Made by a program: the position numbers and the translations under genes. Positions 12,401 through 24,769 of a stretch of 64,000 nt of DNA are shown piece by piece. The notes beneath the pieces are model-generated. The model saw nothing but the letters and a program-made list of their open reading frames with translations. It made no database searches and was not told the origin of the DNA. Positions within the stretch are counted from its first letter, which is position 1. The number at the start of each line of letters is the position of its first letter. Source of the stretch: Mytilus edulis. Lineage: Eukaryota > Mollusca > Bivalvia > Mytilida > Mytilidae. Where the stretch lies: the NCBI RefSeq assembly GCF_963676685.1, contig NC_092349.1, positions 55,193,232 to 55,257,231 of the forward strand, written 5' to 3'.

Positions 12401-14218
12401 TATAGACTAATACTGTTGATAGACGGTATGTAGGAGCACTATATCTTATGTTTACCACCGACGGTAGGTATAGACAACTATATTGTATGTTAACCAGCGA
12501 CGGTAGGTATAGACAAATACTGTTGATAAACGGTATATAAGAGCACTATATTGTATGTTAACTACCGACTGTAGGTATAGACAAATACTGTTGATAGACG
12601 GTATATAGGAGCACTATATTGTATGTTAACCACCGACGGTAGGTATAGACAAATACTGTTGATAGATGGTATATAGGAGCACTATATTGTATGTTAACTA
12701 CAGACGGTAGGTATAGACAAATACTGTTGATAGACAGTATATAGGAGCACTATATTGTATGTTAACCACCGACAGTAGGTATAGACACATACTGTTGATA
12801 CACGGTATATAGGAACACTATATTGTATGTTAACTACCGACGGTAGGTATAGACAAATACTGTTGATAGACGGTATATGGGAGCACTATATTGTATGTTA
12901 ACCACCGACGGTAGGTATAGACATATACTGTTGATAGATGGTATATAGGAGCACTATAATGTATGTTAACTATCGACAGTAGGTATAGACAAATACTGTT
13001 GATAGACGGTTTATGGGAGCACTATATTGTATGTTAAACACCGACGGTAGGTATAGACAAATACTGTTGATAGACGGTATATAGGAGCACTATATTGTAT
13101 GTTAACCGCCGACGGTAGGTATAGACAAATACTGTTGATAGACGGTATATAGGAGCACTATATTGTATGTTAACTACCGACGGTAGGTATAGACAAATAC
13201 TGTTGATAGACGGTATACAGGAGCACTATATTGTATGTTAACTACCGACAGTAGGTATAGACAAATACTGTTGATAGACGGTTTATGGGAGCACTATATT
13301 GTATGTTAACCACCGACGGTAGGTATAGACATATACTGTTGATAGACGGTATATAGGAGCACTATATTGTATGTTAACCACTGACGGTAGGTATAGACAA
13401 ATACTGTTGATAGACGGTATATAGGAGCACTATATTGTATGTTAACTACCGACAGTAGGTATAGACAAATACTGTTGATAGACGGTATTTAGAAGCACTA
13501 TATTGTATGTTAACTACCGACAGTAGGTATAGACAAATACTGTTGATAGACGGTATATTGGAGCACTATATTGTATGTTAACCACCGACGGTAGGTATAG
13601 AGAAATACTGTTGATAGACGGTATATACATTGTAGGAGCACTATATTGTATGTTGACCACCGATGGTAGGTATAGACAAATACTGTTGATAGACGGTATA
13701 TAGAAGCACTATATTGTATGTTAACTACCGACAGTAGGTATAGGCAAATACTGTTGATAGACGGTATATGGGAGCATTATATTGTATGTTAACCACCGAC
13801 GGTAGGTATAGACATATACTGTTGATAGATGGTATATAGGAGCACTATATTGTATGTTAACTACCGACAGTAGGTATATACAAATACTGTTGATAGACGG
13901 TATATGGGAGCACTATATTGTATGTTAACCACCAACGGTAGGTATAGACGAATTACTGGTGATAGACGGTATATAGGAGCACTATATTGTATGTTAACTA
14001 CCGACAGTAGGTATATACAAATACTGTTGATAGACGGTATATGGGAGCACTATATTGTATGTTATCCACTGACGGTAGGTATAGACTAATACTGTTGATA
14101 GACGGTATGTAGGAGCACTATATCTTATGTTTACCACCGACGGTAGGTATAGACAACTATATTGTATGTTAACCAGCGACGGTAGGTATAGACAAATACT
14201 GTTGATAAACGGTATATA
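9427..14218 (+). repeat. 68-bp satellite array, first block (+ orientation)
   Basis: About 70 tandem copies of a 68-base monomer. A landmark is gttaaccaccgacggtaggt, followed by tatagacaaatactgttga. Spacing between successive 'taggtatag' landmarks is 68. Monomers alternate between ccaccgacgg and ctaccgacag variants and between atagg and atggg variants. Within the monomer ctaccgacggtag is a 6-bp-arm palindrome around one A, and tatag..ctata is a second inverted pair. Short ORFs crossing it (68 is not a multiple of 3) are artefacts. Confidence 0.97.
10814..14170 (+). repeat. Higher-order repeat: two 1.68-kb units
   Basis: A rare variant, ttaaccagcgacggtaggta, recurs at 10,814, 12,492, 14,171 and 17,049. 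The first three are spaced 1,678 and 1,679 bases apart. The units at 10,814-12,491 and 12,492-14,170 share private variants in the same order, including 'catactgttgatacacggta', 'atatacattgtaggagcact' and the 'tatgttgaccaccgatggta' monomer. The third unit is cut by the CACTA element and the fourth by the array end. Confidence 0.9.
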
Positions 14219-16156
14219 CACTACAAAAGTCAAAAAGTCTGAAAAGACCAGTTTTTGTCTGAATTTGCATGAATTTTTACTCGACATTCTTGATTTGTAT
14301 GAATAATTTTTAAAAATTCTTGACATAGTATTGATTTGTCTAATAAGGTTCTTGATTTTTCTTGACAAGTGTCTTGACAGCATGAATATTGTCTTAAAAT
14401 TTCTCGACACTTCCTGTATCATTTGATAAGAGTCTGGATTAGTCTTGACCAATTCTTGACTGTCTTGAATTTGTCTCGATCTGTCTTGACATATTCTTGA
14501 CATTCTTAATAATGTCTGAATGTGTCTTGACATATTCTTGACATTCTAAATAATATCTGAATATGTCTCGACACATTCTTGACAGCCTTAAGTATGTCTT
14601 GACACTATCTCAACAGTATAAATTTCGCCTGAAATGTGTCTGGAGTTATTCCGCACCTGTTTATGACATTCTATTACATTTATATACTCCTTTTTATTAT
14701 GGCTAAACTAAACTTTGCAGAATCAAGGATTAATTTGGTATAGTAAGATACCCTTTTTGTGCACCTAAGTTGGAATACCCTGAATAATACCCCATGTAGT
14801 TTAATTTTGATTTATTTTTATTAAATGTATAATTAATTGTTTTCACTTGGAAGTAACTGACAAACAGCATTTAGATTTTTGCCATTTTGCAAAACTGCCA
14901 GTCAAATTTGCTTTACTAAAATAGGTGTCTAGAAGGCAGTTTTAAAATGTGACCAGAAGTGGAGGGGAGGCTTTCGTGTAGATCAAAGAATTTGTTCTGA
15001 TCTTGATTTAAAAACCTTATTCATGTTTTAGAACAACCAATAAACATTTTTTATACAAATTTTGAGTGTTGAATTTTGTAATTTTTTATCAAACAAATTT
15101 TGTGATAACTCCTTCCTAAAAAGAAAAAAAATATGTTTAGATCTATATTATGCATGTCTGTTTGAGATCCACTTCATAAGACCAATGATTTCTATAGAAA
15201 TCATTGATGGGACCCATTATGAATACTTTTTTTTTATCATTCCTGGAGTAGATAATAATTTTCTTTTAATCTTTGGAATGGTCGACAACTGATAAGTTGT
15301 ATGGCTGATTATAGGTAAATCAGTAATTTCTATTTGACAGTGGCGTGTATTCTGGGGTGTGGAACATCCTGTCCATGTGTAATACTTTATATATTTTCCA
15401 ACAAATGACATTACACAAATGTTTCTTCTGTTAAATGAATGATTTGTATATCATCATAATTTGCTATTTATATAAACCACATTTTTTTCAATGAATATTT
15501 ACCATATTAACCTGAATATTATGAATGTAGAATGAAATATGTCTACAGTATGATTGGTTTTTTAAAATCATTTAATTAATAAGAGTTTTAGGAATCAAAA
15601 TTTGTAATTTTTTAAAAACCCGCATTTAGATTGTTTTAAATCAACACACCCTGATTTAAATTATTTTATACATTAAATTTCATACCATATATTCATTTGT
15701 AAAAATATTTAGATACCAAATTTTACATGTCTAACTTTCATATTTGTTGTAAGAAGTGTAACTGAAAACAACAGTATATTATGTAAAGAGAAATAAAGAT
15801 TAAAGTTATATGATGAATATTGGTCATGATTTGTAAAACTCAGAACTGTCAAGAAATTTAAGGCACTATTCAAAATGTTCAGAATATGTCAAGCCATACT
15901 GAGAAAAAAAAAGAATGTCGAGAATATGTCGAGAAATTTCAAGACAGTATTCAAATGTCAAGAATATGTCAAGAAATTTTCAGACTATATTCAGAACGTC
16001 AAGAATATGTCGAGTAAATTTCATACAAATTTGATATAAATGAGAATTTGTCAAGAAAAATTAAGACACAAGTCATACTTTTGGAGAATGTCGAGTAAAA
16101 GTTCATGCAAATCAAGACAAAAACTGGTCTTTTCAGACTTTTTGACTTTTGTAGTG
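14219..16156. mobile_element. CACTA/EnSpm-like non-autonomous transposon
   Basis: The 1,938-base insert starts cactacaaaagtcaaaaagt and ends in its inverted copy (…actttttgacttttgtagtg). The near-perfect terminal inverted repeat is about 42 bases, extending imperfectly to about 70. The 3 bases ata flank both sides (14,216-14,218 and 16,157-16,159). Both the CACTA terminus and the 3-bp duplication are the family signature. Subterminal zones (14,280-14,600 and 15,840-16,100) are packed with 'ttcttgaca' and its inverse 'tgtcaagaa', like the transposase-binding repeats of CACTA elements. No transposase ORF is present inside. Confidence 0.92.
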
Positions 16157-17965
16157 ATAAGAGCACTATATTGTATGTTAACTACCGACTGTAGGTATAG
16201 ACAAATACTGTTGATAGACGGTATATAGGAGCACTATATTGTATGTTAACCACCGACGGTAGGTATAGACAAATACTGTTGATAGATGGTATATAGGAGC
16301 ACTATATTGTATGTTAACTACAGACGGTAGGTATAGACAAATACTGTTGATAGACAGTATATAGGAGCACTATATTGTATGTTAACCACCGACAGTAGGT
16401 ATAGACACATACTGTTGATACACGGTATATAGGAACACTATACTGTATGTTAACTACCGACGGTAGGTATAGACAAATACTGTTGATAGACGGTATATGG
16501 GAGCACTATATTGTATGTTAACCACCGACGGTAGGTATAGACATATACTGTTGATAGATGGTATATAGGAGTACTATATTGTATGTTAACTTCCGACAGT
16601 AGGTATAGACAAATACTGTTGATAGACGGTATATAGAAGCACTATATTGTATGTTAACTACCGACAGTAGGTATAGACAAATACTGTTGATAGATGGTAT
16701 ATAGGAGCACTATATTGTATGTTAACTACCGACAGTAGGTATAGACAAATACTGTTGAGATACGGTATATGGGAGCACTATATTGTATGTTAACCACCGA
16801 CGGTAGGTATAGACAAATACTGGTGATAGACGGTATATAGGAGCACTGTATTGCATGTTAACCACTGACGGTAGGTATAGACTAATACTGTTGATAGACG
16901 GTATGTAGGAGCACTATATCTTATGTTTACCACCGACGGTAGGTATAGACAAATACTGGTGATAGACGGTATATAGGAGCAACTACCGACAGTAGGTATA
17001 GACAGATACTGTTGATAGACGGTATCAAAGAGCACTATATTGTATGTTAACCAGCGACGGTAGGTATAGACAAATACTGTTGATAAACGGTATATAGGAG
17101 CACTATATTGTATGTTAACTAGCGACAGTAGGTATAGACAAATACTGTTGATAGACGGTATATAGGAGCACTATATTGTATGTTAACTACCGACAGTAGG
17201 TATAGACAAATACTGTTGATAGACGGTATATAGGAGCACTATATTGTATGTTAACCACCGACGGTAGGTATAGACAAATACTGTTGATAGATGGTATATA
17301 GGAGCACTATATTGTATGTTAACTACAGACGGTAGGTATAGACAAATACTGTTGATGGACAGTATATAGGAGCACTATATTGTATGTTAACCACCGACAG
17401 TAGGTATAGACACATACTGTTGATACACGGTAGATAGGAACACTATATTGTATGTTAACTACCGACGGTAGGTATAGACAAATACTGTTGATAGACGGTA
17501 TATGGGAGCACTATATTGTATGTTAACCACCGACGGTAGGTATAGACATATACTGTTGATAGATGGTATATAGGAGTACTATATTGTATGTTAACTATCG
17601 ACAGTAGGTATAGACAAATACTGTTGATAGACGGTTTATGAGAGCACTATATTGTATGTTAACCACCGACGGTAGGTATAGACAAATACTGTTGATGGAT
17701 GGTGCAAAGGAGTACTATATCGTATGTTAACCACTGACGGTAGGTATAGACAAATACTGTTGATAGACGGTATATAGGAGGACTGTATTGTATGTTAACC
17801 ACCGACGGTAGGTATAGACAAATACTGTTGATATACGGTATATAGGAGTATTGTATTTTATGTCAAACATCGACGATAGGTATGGACAAAATCCGACAAA
17901 TACTGTATACAGACAGTGTATAGAAGTACTGTATTGTATGGTAAATACTGACGGTTGGTATGGAC
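16157..17965 (+). repeat. 68-bp satellite array, second block (+ orientation)
   Basis: About 26 more monomers continue in phase with the block before the CACTA insert; together they are one array. The last monomers, from about 17,690, become increasingly divergent (tattttatgtcaaacatcga, then tggtaaatactgacggttgg), the usual decay at a satellite edge. Confidence 0.96.
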
Positions 17966-19140
17966 AATTTCTGTATCATGCATCAATTGTAAATAAAAGT
18001 ATCATGTGAGTGACACAGGCTCATTGAAGCCTCTAGTTTTGATATTATTAATGTGGAGATCTGGTCTAATTTATCATTTTCTCTATTACATGCATGATAA
18101 CTGCAACAATTGAATTGAAATAAAAGTGATAATATTTCTGTTGTAGGTTATCAAGATTTAGTGTTTCCATACAAGTGACAAAGATTGAACAACAAAAACA
18201 TCTCAAACTTTACAGGACAGAGTAGACTTTTTTCACTGTGCTTAGTTTTGTCTTTATGTCTAAATTATGATACCTTTAAAAAATCCAATAAAATATGGAA
18301 TAACATTTATTTCTATCTTATAAAGTGGAGTGAAGAAATAAGGGGTCATTCAAAACATAAGAATATATTGCTATCATATATGCAGATCAGCAGCCCATAC
18401 ATTTGCTATAGCACATAAATATGGGACCAATAATTTCAAGTTGCCTTTTAAAAAAGACCTTATTAATGTTATGCGAGATACCACCAAAGACCACTAGGTG
18501 TTGATCAAATGATATTGTAAATAAGAGGGTTGTCCAAAATATTTCCAACAGCTGTTTGATATACACTACCTTAATCAAACCACAATGGTAAAAAAACAGT
18601 TTTGGTCAGTCTTAAAAGAAGCAAATATAATTTAGAAAAAGTGCAAGCTGTTGATAAAAACTACAAATAACTGCCAGTCCTAAATGTGGGTGGAGATTAC
18701 CATTTAGCACAAATGAGTTTCTGGACTAAAGAAAGTAATTTCGGCACAAACCGATTATACCCTTTCAAAAACTATGTGTAGTCCCTTTTATAAAAGTGGC
18801 AGATTATCTTTCTATCTAGAGTATCTATGACAACTAACTGCTGCTCCTAGTGACGTTAGTCTGGTTTATGAAAAGATTGGATATATTGTCACAATTCTTT
18901 TCTAAGGTACCGGTCTGATAAACAGGAAGTAGCCAGATTAGCTACTAAATATATGCACACTGAAATATAGTCCCTTAAAATTCCCATGGCTGTGTACATG
19001 TTCAGATACGAACTATGAAAATTTTGTTTATATCTTTAGAGAAGTAAAATCAAGTATGTATGTCTTTAGTTTTGTCAAATTGCTGTCTTGTTTTGTCCTG
19101 TTATTAGGTAACAGTACTGATACAATACTGTAAAAATACG
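17966..19140. other. Spacer, unassigned
   Basis: I found no recognisable gene. A 38-base stretch starting aggtgttgatcaaatgatat at 18,496 is repeated with one mismatch at 19,275. Short ORFs of 60-77 codons here match nothing I recognise. Confidence 0.45.
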
Positions 19141-19265
19141 GAGATGTGGTATGATTGCCAATGAGACGCCTACATGTATCCACTCAAGTTCAAATAAAGT
19201 GGACGTAAGCAGTTATATGCAACCATACAGCCTTCAACAATGAGAAAAATCATATCAAATAGACC
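19141..19265 (+). repeat. Mytilus-type dispersed repeat ('gattgccaatgagac')
   Basis: gagatgtggtatgattgcca, then atgagacgcc and tacagccttcaacaatgag, is the common mussel dispersed repeat in one of its variants. It is non-coding. Confidence 0.65.
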
Positions 19266-19549
19266 CTTGTAAATAGGTGTTGACCAAATGATATTGTAAA
19301 TAAGAGGGTTGTATATTTCATGACGGTATAATACTAAACCCCTAACAGGAGGGATTGTGCCTGATATTCATATGATGAAGACATAATCTTTCAATCAGTT
19401 TAATTAAGGTCTGGTTCTGGCATGTCAATAACTGCTAGTAGTCTGTTGTTATTTATGTATTATTGTCATTTTGTTTATTTTCTTTTGTTTCATATTCTGA
19501 CATCGGACTCGGACTTCTCTTAAACTGAGTTTTACTGTGCGTATTGTTT

Positions 19550-19885
19550 CGCGTTTGTTTTTTCTACATTGGCTACAGGTATAGGGGAGGGTTGAGATCT
19601 CAAAAACATGTTTAATCCCGCCGCAATTTTGCGCCTGTCCCAAGTTAGGAGCCTCTGACCTTTGTTAGTCTTGTATGATTTATAATTTTAGTTTCTTGTG
19701 TATAATTCGGAGCTTAGTATGACGTCCATTATCACTGAACTAGTATACATATTTGTTTAGGGGCCAGCTGACGGACACCTCCGTGTGCGGGAGTTTCTCG
19801 CTACATTGAAGATCTATCGGTGGCCTTCGGCTGTTGTCTGCTCTATGGTCGGGTTGTTGTCTCCTTGACACATTCCCCATTTACA
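19550..19885 (+). repeat. Mytilus-type dispersed repeat ('cctgtcccaagttaggag')
   Basis: gggagggttgagatctcaaa and tttaatcccgccgc, then gcctgtcccaagttaggagc, mark the same family as copies at 22,400 and 48,806. The 3' part (ggtggccttcggctgttgtc, gtcgggttgttgtctccttg) is the inverse of the repeat at 6,131. The 64-codon antisense ORF is incidental. Confidence 0.7.
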
Positions 19886-20490
19886 TACTCAATTTTATAG
19901 TATGATTTACATCTGCAATAATCACGAAACAATCAGAGACAAGTTTGGGTCTAAATCTGTATGTCCCACATAATCAAATTGACCGAAGAGAGAGGCGAAA
20001 GATACTAAAGGCTTATTCAAACACATAAGTCAATAATAAACTGACAAAACCACGGCAAAAAAAAGAGAAAGATTAAAAAACAAACAACAGAATGCAAAAC
20101 ACAACAAAGAACATCACAGACTGAACAAAACGAACCTCGCCAAAAAACTGGTGTGACCAAATGACTAATTTATCTCAGCCTTACATTATTTAGCAGACCC
20201 TTTATTATACCAAACCAAACAAAGTTCTTTATGGTACAATGTTTTTGATCCATCGGTCTGTCAGTCCTGTTCTCGTTATTGCAACTCCTCTGAAACCACA
20301 TAACAGAGTTTTATAAATCTTTGTAGATAATGAGGAAATTATGAAATTATCAATTCATTGATTTTCTATATACTCCTACAACAGTTTGTCATAAAATCTG
20401 TCTAAAGACCACAACAGAGTTTCATGAATTTTTTAGATAGTTAGGACATGCTATGTAAATGTGCATATTGGCAGAAAATCATGATTAATT

Positions 20491-21620
20491 TTTTTATGCC
20501 CCACCTACGATAGTAAATGGGCATTAGTTTTCCGGTCTATGCGTCTGCTCCTTCGTCCGTTTTCTCGCTTCAGGTTAAATATTTTGGTCAAGGTAGTTTT
20601 TGTTGAAGGTCAGGTCCAATAAACTTGAAACTTAGTACATATGTTTCCAATAATATGTTTTTTTCTAAGCTTAATGCCAAAGAAGGTTTTTTTCCCCTAT
20701 TTCACGGTCCACTGAACAAAGAAAATGATAGGGCAAGTGGGGAACGGTGTACGATGGACACATTCTTGTTTTTGTCGAGCCTGCGACTTTTGTCGCAGAA
20801 AGCTCGACATAGAAATGGTGATCCGGCGGCGACAGCGACAGCGTTAGTTCACTTCTTAAAAGCTTGATATTTTAGACGGCGAACGACCTGGATGCTCCAT
20901 ACTTTAAATACAGATGCCTTAAGTTTGGAAGTTTCCGTCTGTCACATGTCCATTGTCCTTGAACTCATTTTCATGGTTCAGTGACTACTTGAAAAAAAGT
21001 TAAGAGTTTTTGTAATTTCTCTCATATTATGGGTAACTATGTTTAGTATTTGCGTACCTTGGTCAGCATGCCCATCAGACAGTTTTCACTTGACCTCGCC
21101 ATCATTTCATGGATCAGTGAAAAGGGTTAAGTTTTTGGTGGTCAAGTCTATATCTCAGAAACTATATGAAATATGTCTTGTATATTTGGTGTATGGAAGG
21201 ATTGTAAGGTGTACATGTCCAACTGGCAGGTGTCATCTGATCTTGACCTCATTTCCTTGGTTCAATGGTCAAAGTTAAGCTTTTGAGTTTTGTTCGTTTT
21301 TTCTAATACTATATGCAATAGGTCAACTTTATTTGGTGTCTGGAAATATCTTATGATGTCAGTCTCATTTGACCTTGACCTCATTTTCGAGGTTCATTGT
21401 TCAGTGTTTAGTTTTTGTGCCAAGTGTCATCTGACCTTGACCTGATTTGTATTGAATGATTGTAAGGTGTAAATGTATTCCTCATTTTGGTCATATGACC
21501 TTGATCTCATTTTCTTTGGTCATGTTATTAATAAGTTTATGTGATAATTGTAGTAAAACTTTATGTTTAGGTCCATCAACATAAATAAGGCGAGAAATTT
21601 CAACGTGTGTACTCTTGTTA
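20491..21620 (+). repeat. Bivalve dispersed repeat ('atgccccacctacgatag')
   Basis: It begins atgccccacctacgatagta after a T run and continues with ctcgcttcaggttaaatatt, tttcacggtccactgaacaa and acacattcttgtttttgtcg, a long repeat unit I recognise from mussel genomic sequence. Downstream, 'tgaccttgacctcattttc' phrases recur at least four times (21,090-21,510), forming loose internal repeats. A relative begins near 24,272 (atgcccccgccgctaggcgt). ORFs of about 80 codons inside it are chance. Confidence 0.65.
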
Positions 21621-22400
21621 GGAATTAGGAACTATGCCGTTTCGGCCTAAATGTACTTCTGCATATCTTCTGAAATTACACAACAGAATTTCATGCGTGT
21701 TTGAACTAAATAATCTGTTGAAATTTTGTTTGCTTAGTGACAATGTCGGGCTGTGAAGTATGTGAGCGTGCTCACAAAGGTTCTTTGATTACACACAGTC
21801 AATGCATTGTCTGTGCTTCCCAGATACAGTCTGTATGCATTTTCTTTGTTTTAAATTAAGTTTATGTATTGTACGTCGTTCTTAGTCTTTATACATTGTT
21901 TATATGCTTTGACTATGAGTCTAAGATACTTCTATTGTCGGTATATCTTAGATTTAGTCGGTTAACACTGTCTATGGATCAGAGACACAGTATGTATGCA
22001 TTGTAAGTTGTTCCAAGTTGAAATAAAAGTCTGTATGTTTTGCCTGTTACTGCAAGATAACGTGTGTGCACTGCCTGTGGCTCTTATATACAGTCTGTAT
22101 GCATTTTCTGTATGCTTTATGGGTCTAATTTTTAGATACAGTCTGTATACAAACTGTATCTCTGACCCATATACAGTGTCCAAAAAAACTCTGTTTTAAG
22201 ATCTCTAACCCATATACAGTGTGAAAATGATCTTTGGTTCTAAGATGCATTTTGTTTGATTGGCTGAATGCTTAGTATATATTGGTTTCGATATAGGGTC
22301 TGTATGTATTGTATGGATCTTATAAATTTGTATTTTTTTCCATCTGATGAGTAAGCCTTTTTCAACTGATTTTTATAGTTCGTTCTTATGTTGTACTGTT
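21621..22400. repeat. Loose repeats of 'tacagtctgtatgcatt'
   Basis: The phrase 'acagtctgtatgcattttct' and variants recur at about 21,828, 22,090 and 22,137 with irregular spacing, each near 'cttatata' or 'cttagata'. It looks like a degenerate tandem duplication of about 50-60 bases. No gene is seen. Confidence 0.4.
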
Positions 22401-22735
22401 ACACCAAAGTCCCAGGTTATTGGAGGTTTGGGATCCCGCTAACATGTTTAACCCCGCCACATTCTCTATGTATGTGCCTGTCCCAAGTTAGGAGACTGTA
22501 ATTCAGTGGTTGTCGTTTGTTTATATGTTATATATTTGTTTTTCGTTCATTTTTTGTATATAAATTAGGTCGTTAGATTTTTCGTTTAAATTGTTTCACA
22601 TTGTAATTTCGGGACTTGTTATAGGTGACTATGCGGTATGGGCTGTGCTCATTGTTGAAGGCCGTACGGTGACCTATAGTTGTTAATTTCTGTGCCATTT
22701 TGGTCTCTTGTGGAGAGTTATCAGTAGTGTTTGTG
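22400..22735 (+). repeat. Mytilus-type dispersed repeat, full copy
   Basis: ggatcccgctaacatgttta, gcctgtcccaagttaggaga, tttcgttcattttttgtata and gaaggccgtacggtgaccta occur in the same order as in the copy at 48,806-49,140. Its 3' end (ctcttgtggagagtt) is joined at about 22,725 to the 'gtttgtgggacagaatga' repeat instead of the usual 'gtctcattggcaatcata', so a second element has been inserted there. Confidence 0.75.
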
Positions 22736-22990
22736 GGACAGAATGAACCCATAAAGGTGGACGTCGGACGCTGACGCTATATTTGGACCTGGGTGTGAAT
22801 GCCGACGCCATATTTGGGCCTTAACGCGGACGCCATGGTCGACCATGAAATCGGGACGCGAATTTGAGGTTGGACCGTATGATTCGGACATCGAGACACC
22901 GACGCCATATTTGGGTTTTAAACTTGAACGCTATACCTTAATGTTGCATCAGACTACCCTTTAAAGTGACGTCATACCCTTAAAAGTGGA
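22725..22990 (+). repeat. Inverted-repeat pair member ('gacgccatatttggg'), left
   Basis: gtttgtgggacagaatgaac, aggtggacgtcggacgctga, then three spaced 'gacgccatatttgg(g)' phrases. The whole stretch of about 265 bases is present inverted at 27,610-27,865. Confidence 0.85.
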
Positions 22991-24000
22991 CGGTATATTC
23001 TCGAAAATGGACGAGAATTTGTCTTTGATAAACGCTTACCCAACCCCTAGGTAATAAGTCTGTGATAATTCTGAAAAGAATCTTCTACCTCTTAAATAAT
23101 TAACTACTTATACATGTTTATAACAACTGCAAGAATTCTCCAAGAAATACTATTTATATTAATCAGAAAAACTGTCAATCAATGCAGTAGGCGGAACTAT
23201 TCCCGTGTAAAGAGAATTGGATTAAAATATTTGATATCAATACATAAAATATTTGTCTTTATCTTTTTAATTTTTGGATTTCTTATCTTATTAACATGAC
23301 AATCGTGAAACATTCAGTATTATTGCTTTTTACGGAAGCCCATTTAGGACCTCCCAAAAGTATAAAATTATTTGAATTCGAAATCACGAATTTAAATTGT
23401 TATCTCGAATTTTATAATTCGTTTTAACAGATTAAATTTGTGATAATGAATTGGTGAAAATCGTTATAACAGATCTTGTAATTCGTTATTAAGAATTAAA
23501 TTCCTTATCACATTTTTTTGTAATTTGTGATAACGATAAATTCGTTATAACGATTTTATCGTTATAACGAATTGTAGAATTTGTTTAAACTGATTAAATT
23601 TGTGATAACGAATTTGTGGAATTCGTTATCACAGTTTTTATTGTAATTGGTAATTTCAGATTAAAATGCATTATCACAGATTTTCAGCTCACATGGCACA
23701 CAGAATTAAGAGAGCTTTCTTCCTCACTCTGCACCCATCGCTGTTTATTACTTTTACAAAAATCTTCTTCATTAAAACCTTTTTGACAAAGTGAAACAAA
23801 CTTGACCGCAATCAATTTAGTTTTGACGCATTTTACACTATACCTAGAAATTTTTGTCGTGTAAACGGGTGGGTTTATTAGCCAGCGACCCAGTTTACAC
23901 ACCGAAACTCTCCGGGGGGAAATATGTCTAATTCTCATATTTCTTGACCGAAATATTTTTATTTTTTAGTTTCTACCAAAGTTTTTTTAAGCGGTGAATA
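22991..24000. other. AT-rich spacer with palindromic patch, no gene seen
   Basis: From 23,370 to 23,670 the sequence is a patchwork of 'aattcgttataacga'-type motifs in both orientations. The best is 16-bp perfect arms aattcgttataacgat / atcgttataacgaatt around ttt near 23,542. The 84-codon antisense ORF at 23,684-23,938 matches nothing I can name. Confidence 0.5.
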
Positions 24001-24004
24001 TCAT

Positions 24005-24185
24005 TAGTGTGTGTACCTGGATACATTTTACACAGATGCAACGGAAATAGTTTCGCCAACCTGGTTTATCGAAATGTAAACCTAGGGATGAAAATCTTAG
24101 GTTTTACACTTCGATTAACCATGTTGCCGAAACTAATTCTTTTGCTTCTGTGTAAAATATATTAATTGGCGATACACACGAAGGA
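24005..24185. repeat. Foldback element
   Basis: Arms of about 75-80 bases are inverted copies with scattered mismatches: ttttacacagatgcaacgga / ttttgcttctgtgtaaaata, tagtttcgccaac / gttgccgaaacta, and tcgaaatgtaaacct / aggttttacacttcga. The centre is near 24,095. This is typical of an old foldback MITE. Confidence 0.7.
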
Positions 24186-24259
24186 AATCGGCTGTCTAAG
24201 AAGACTTTAAATTAAGAAAAAGGAATATAAATGTTACTGTCACGAATTATGGGTATCAA

Positions 24260-24660
24260 ACACATTTTTTATGCCCCCGCCGCTAGGCGTGGGAGAAGTT
24301 TAGTCTAGCCCTTGTCCGTCAGTCCAGTCCGTTTGTCGGGTACGTTCCAAGAAATGGTTTCCGTTTGCCTCAACCAAATGTTATAAATTCAACTTATACA
24401 CTATGCCAATTACTAAAACACACAGATAAAATTTGAAATTGAAGGGCGTCTCTTTTATAGTTCGTGAGTTATGCCCCTTTACAAATGGTCAAAGACGTAG
24501 TGCTTATTCTGTAATTTCCGCTCTCTACATTTAGTTTGCCTCAACCAAATGTTATTGAATTAATACACAATGTTTATTAACACAAAACACTGAGTCTGAT
24601 GATCAAGTTTGAAATTGGGTGACGCCACTTTGACCGTTCTGAACTTGTGCCCATTCAGCG
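24260..24660 (+). repeat. Dispersed repeat relative ('atgcccccgccgctagg')
   Basis: It opens ttttttatgcccccgccgct and includes repeated 'tttgcctcaaccaaatgtta' phrases at about 24,365 and 24,536 followed by similar text, so it holds two tandem-like copies of about 170 bases. It resembles the repeat at 20,491. Confidence 0.5.
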
Positions 24661-24769
24661 CTAATTTACAAAAACAAAACAAAACCAACAAACATCCAAA
24701 TGAAGTGTCCAATCAATTTTGCTAATTGTTAAAATAGAAATCGTTAAAACTAAATTGCTCGTGGTCTTC

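Noticed and set aside
9723..17035. Short ORFs in the 68-bp satellite with repeating 'YRLSTV / SIPTVGS'-like residues
   Set aside because: They are translations of tandem repeats. The 68-base period rotates the reading frame, and similar ORFs appear on both strands of both arrays.
18590..19010. Possible tyrosine-recombinase remnant
   Set aside because: A few residues (YRSDKQ) suggested it, but no catalytic motif or consistent frame could be followed.
23684..23938. 84-codon antisense ORF
   Set aside because: It has no recognisable domain, no supporting neighbours and lies beside palindromic low-complexity DNA.
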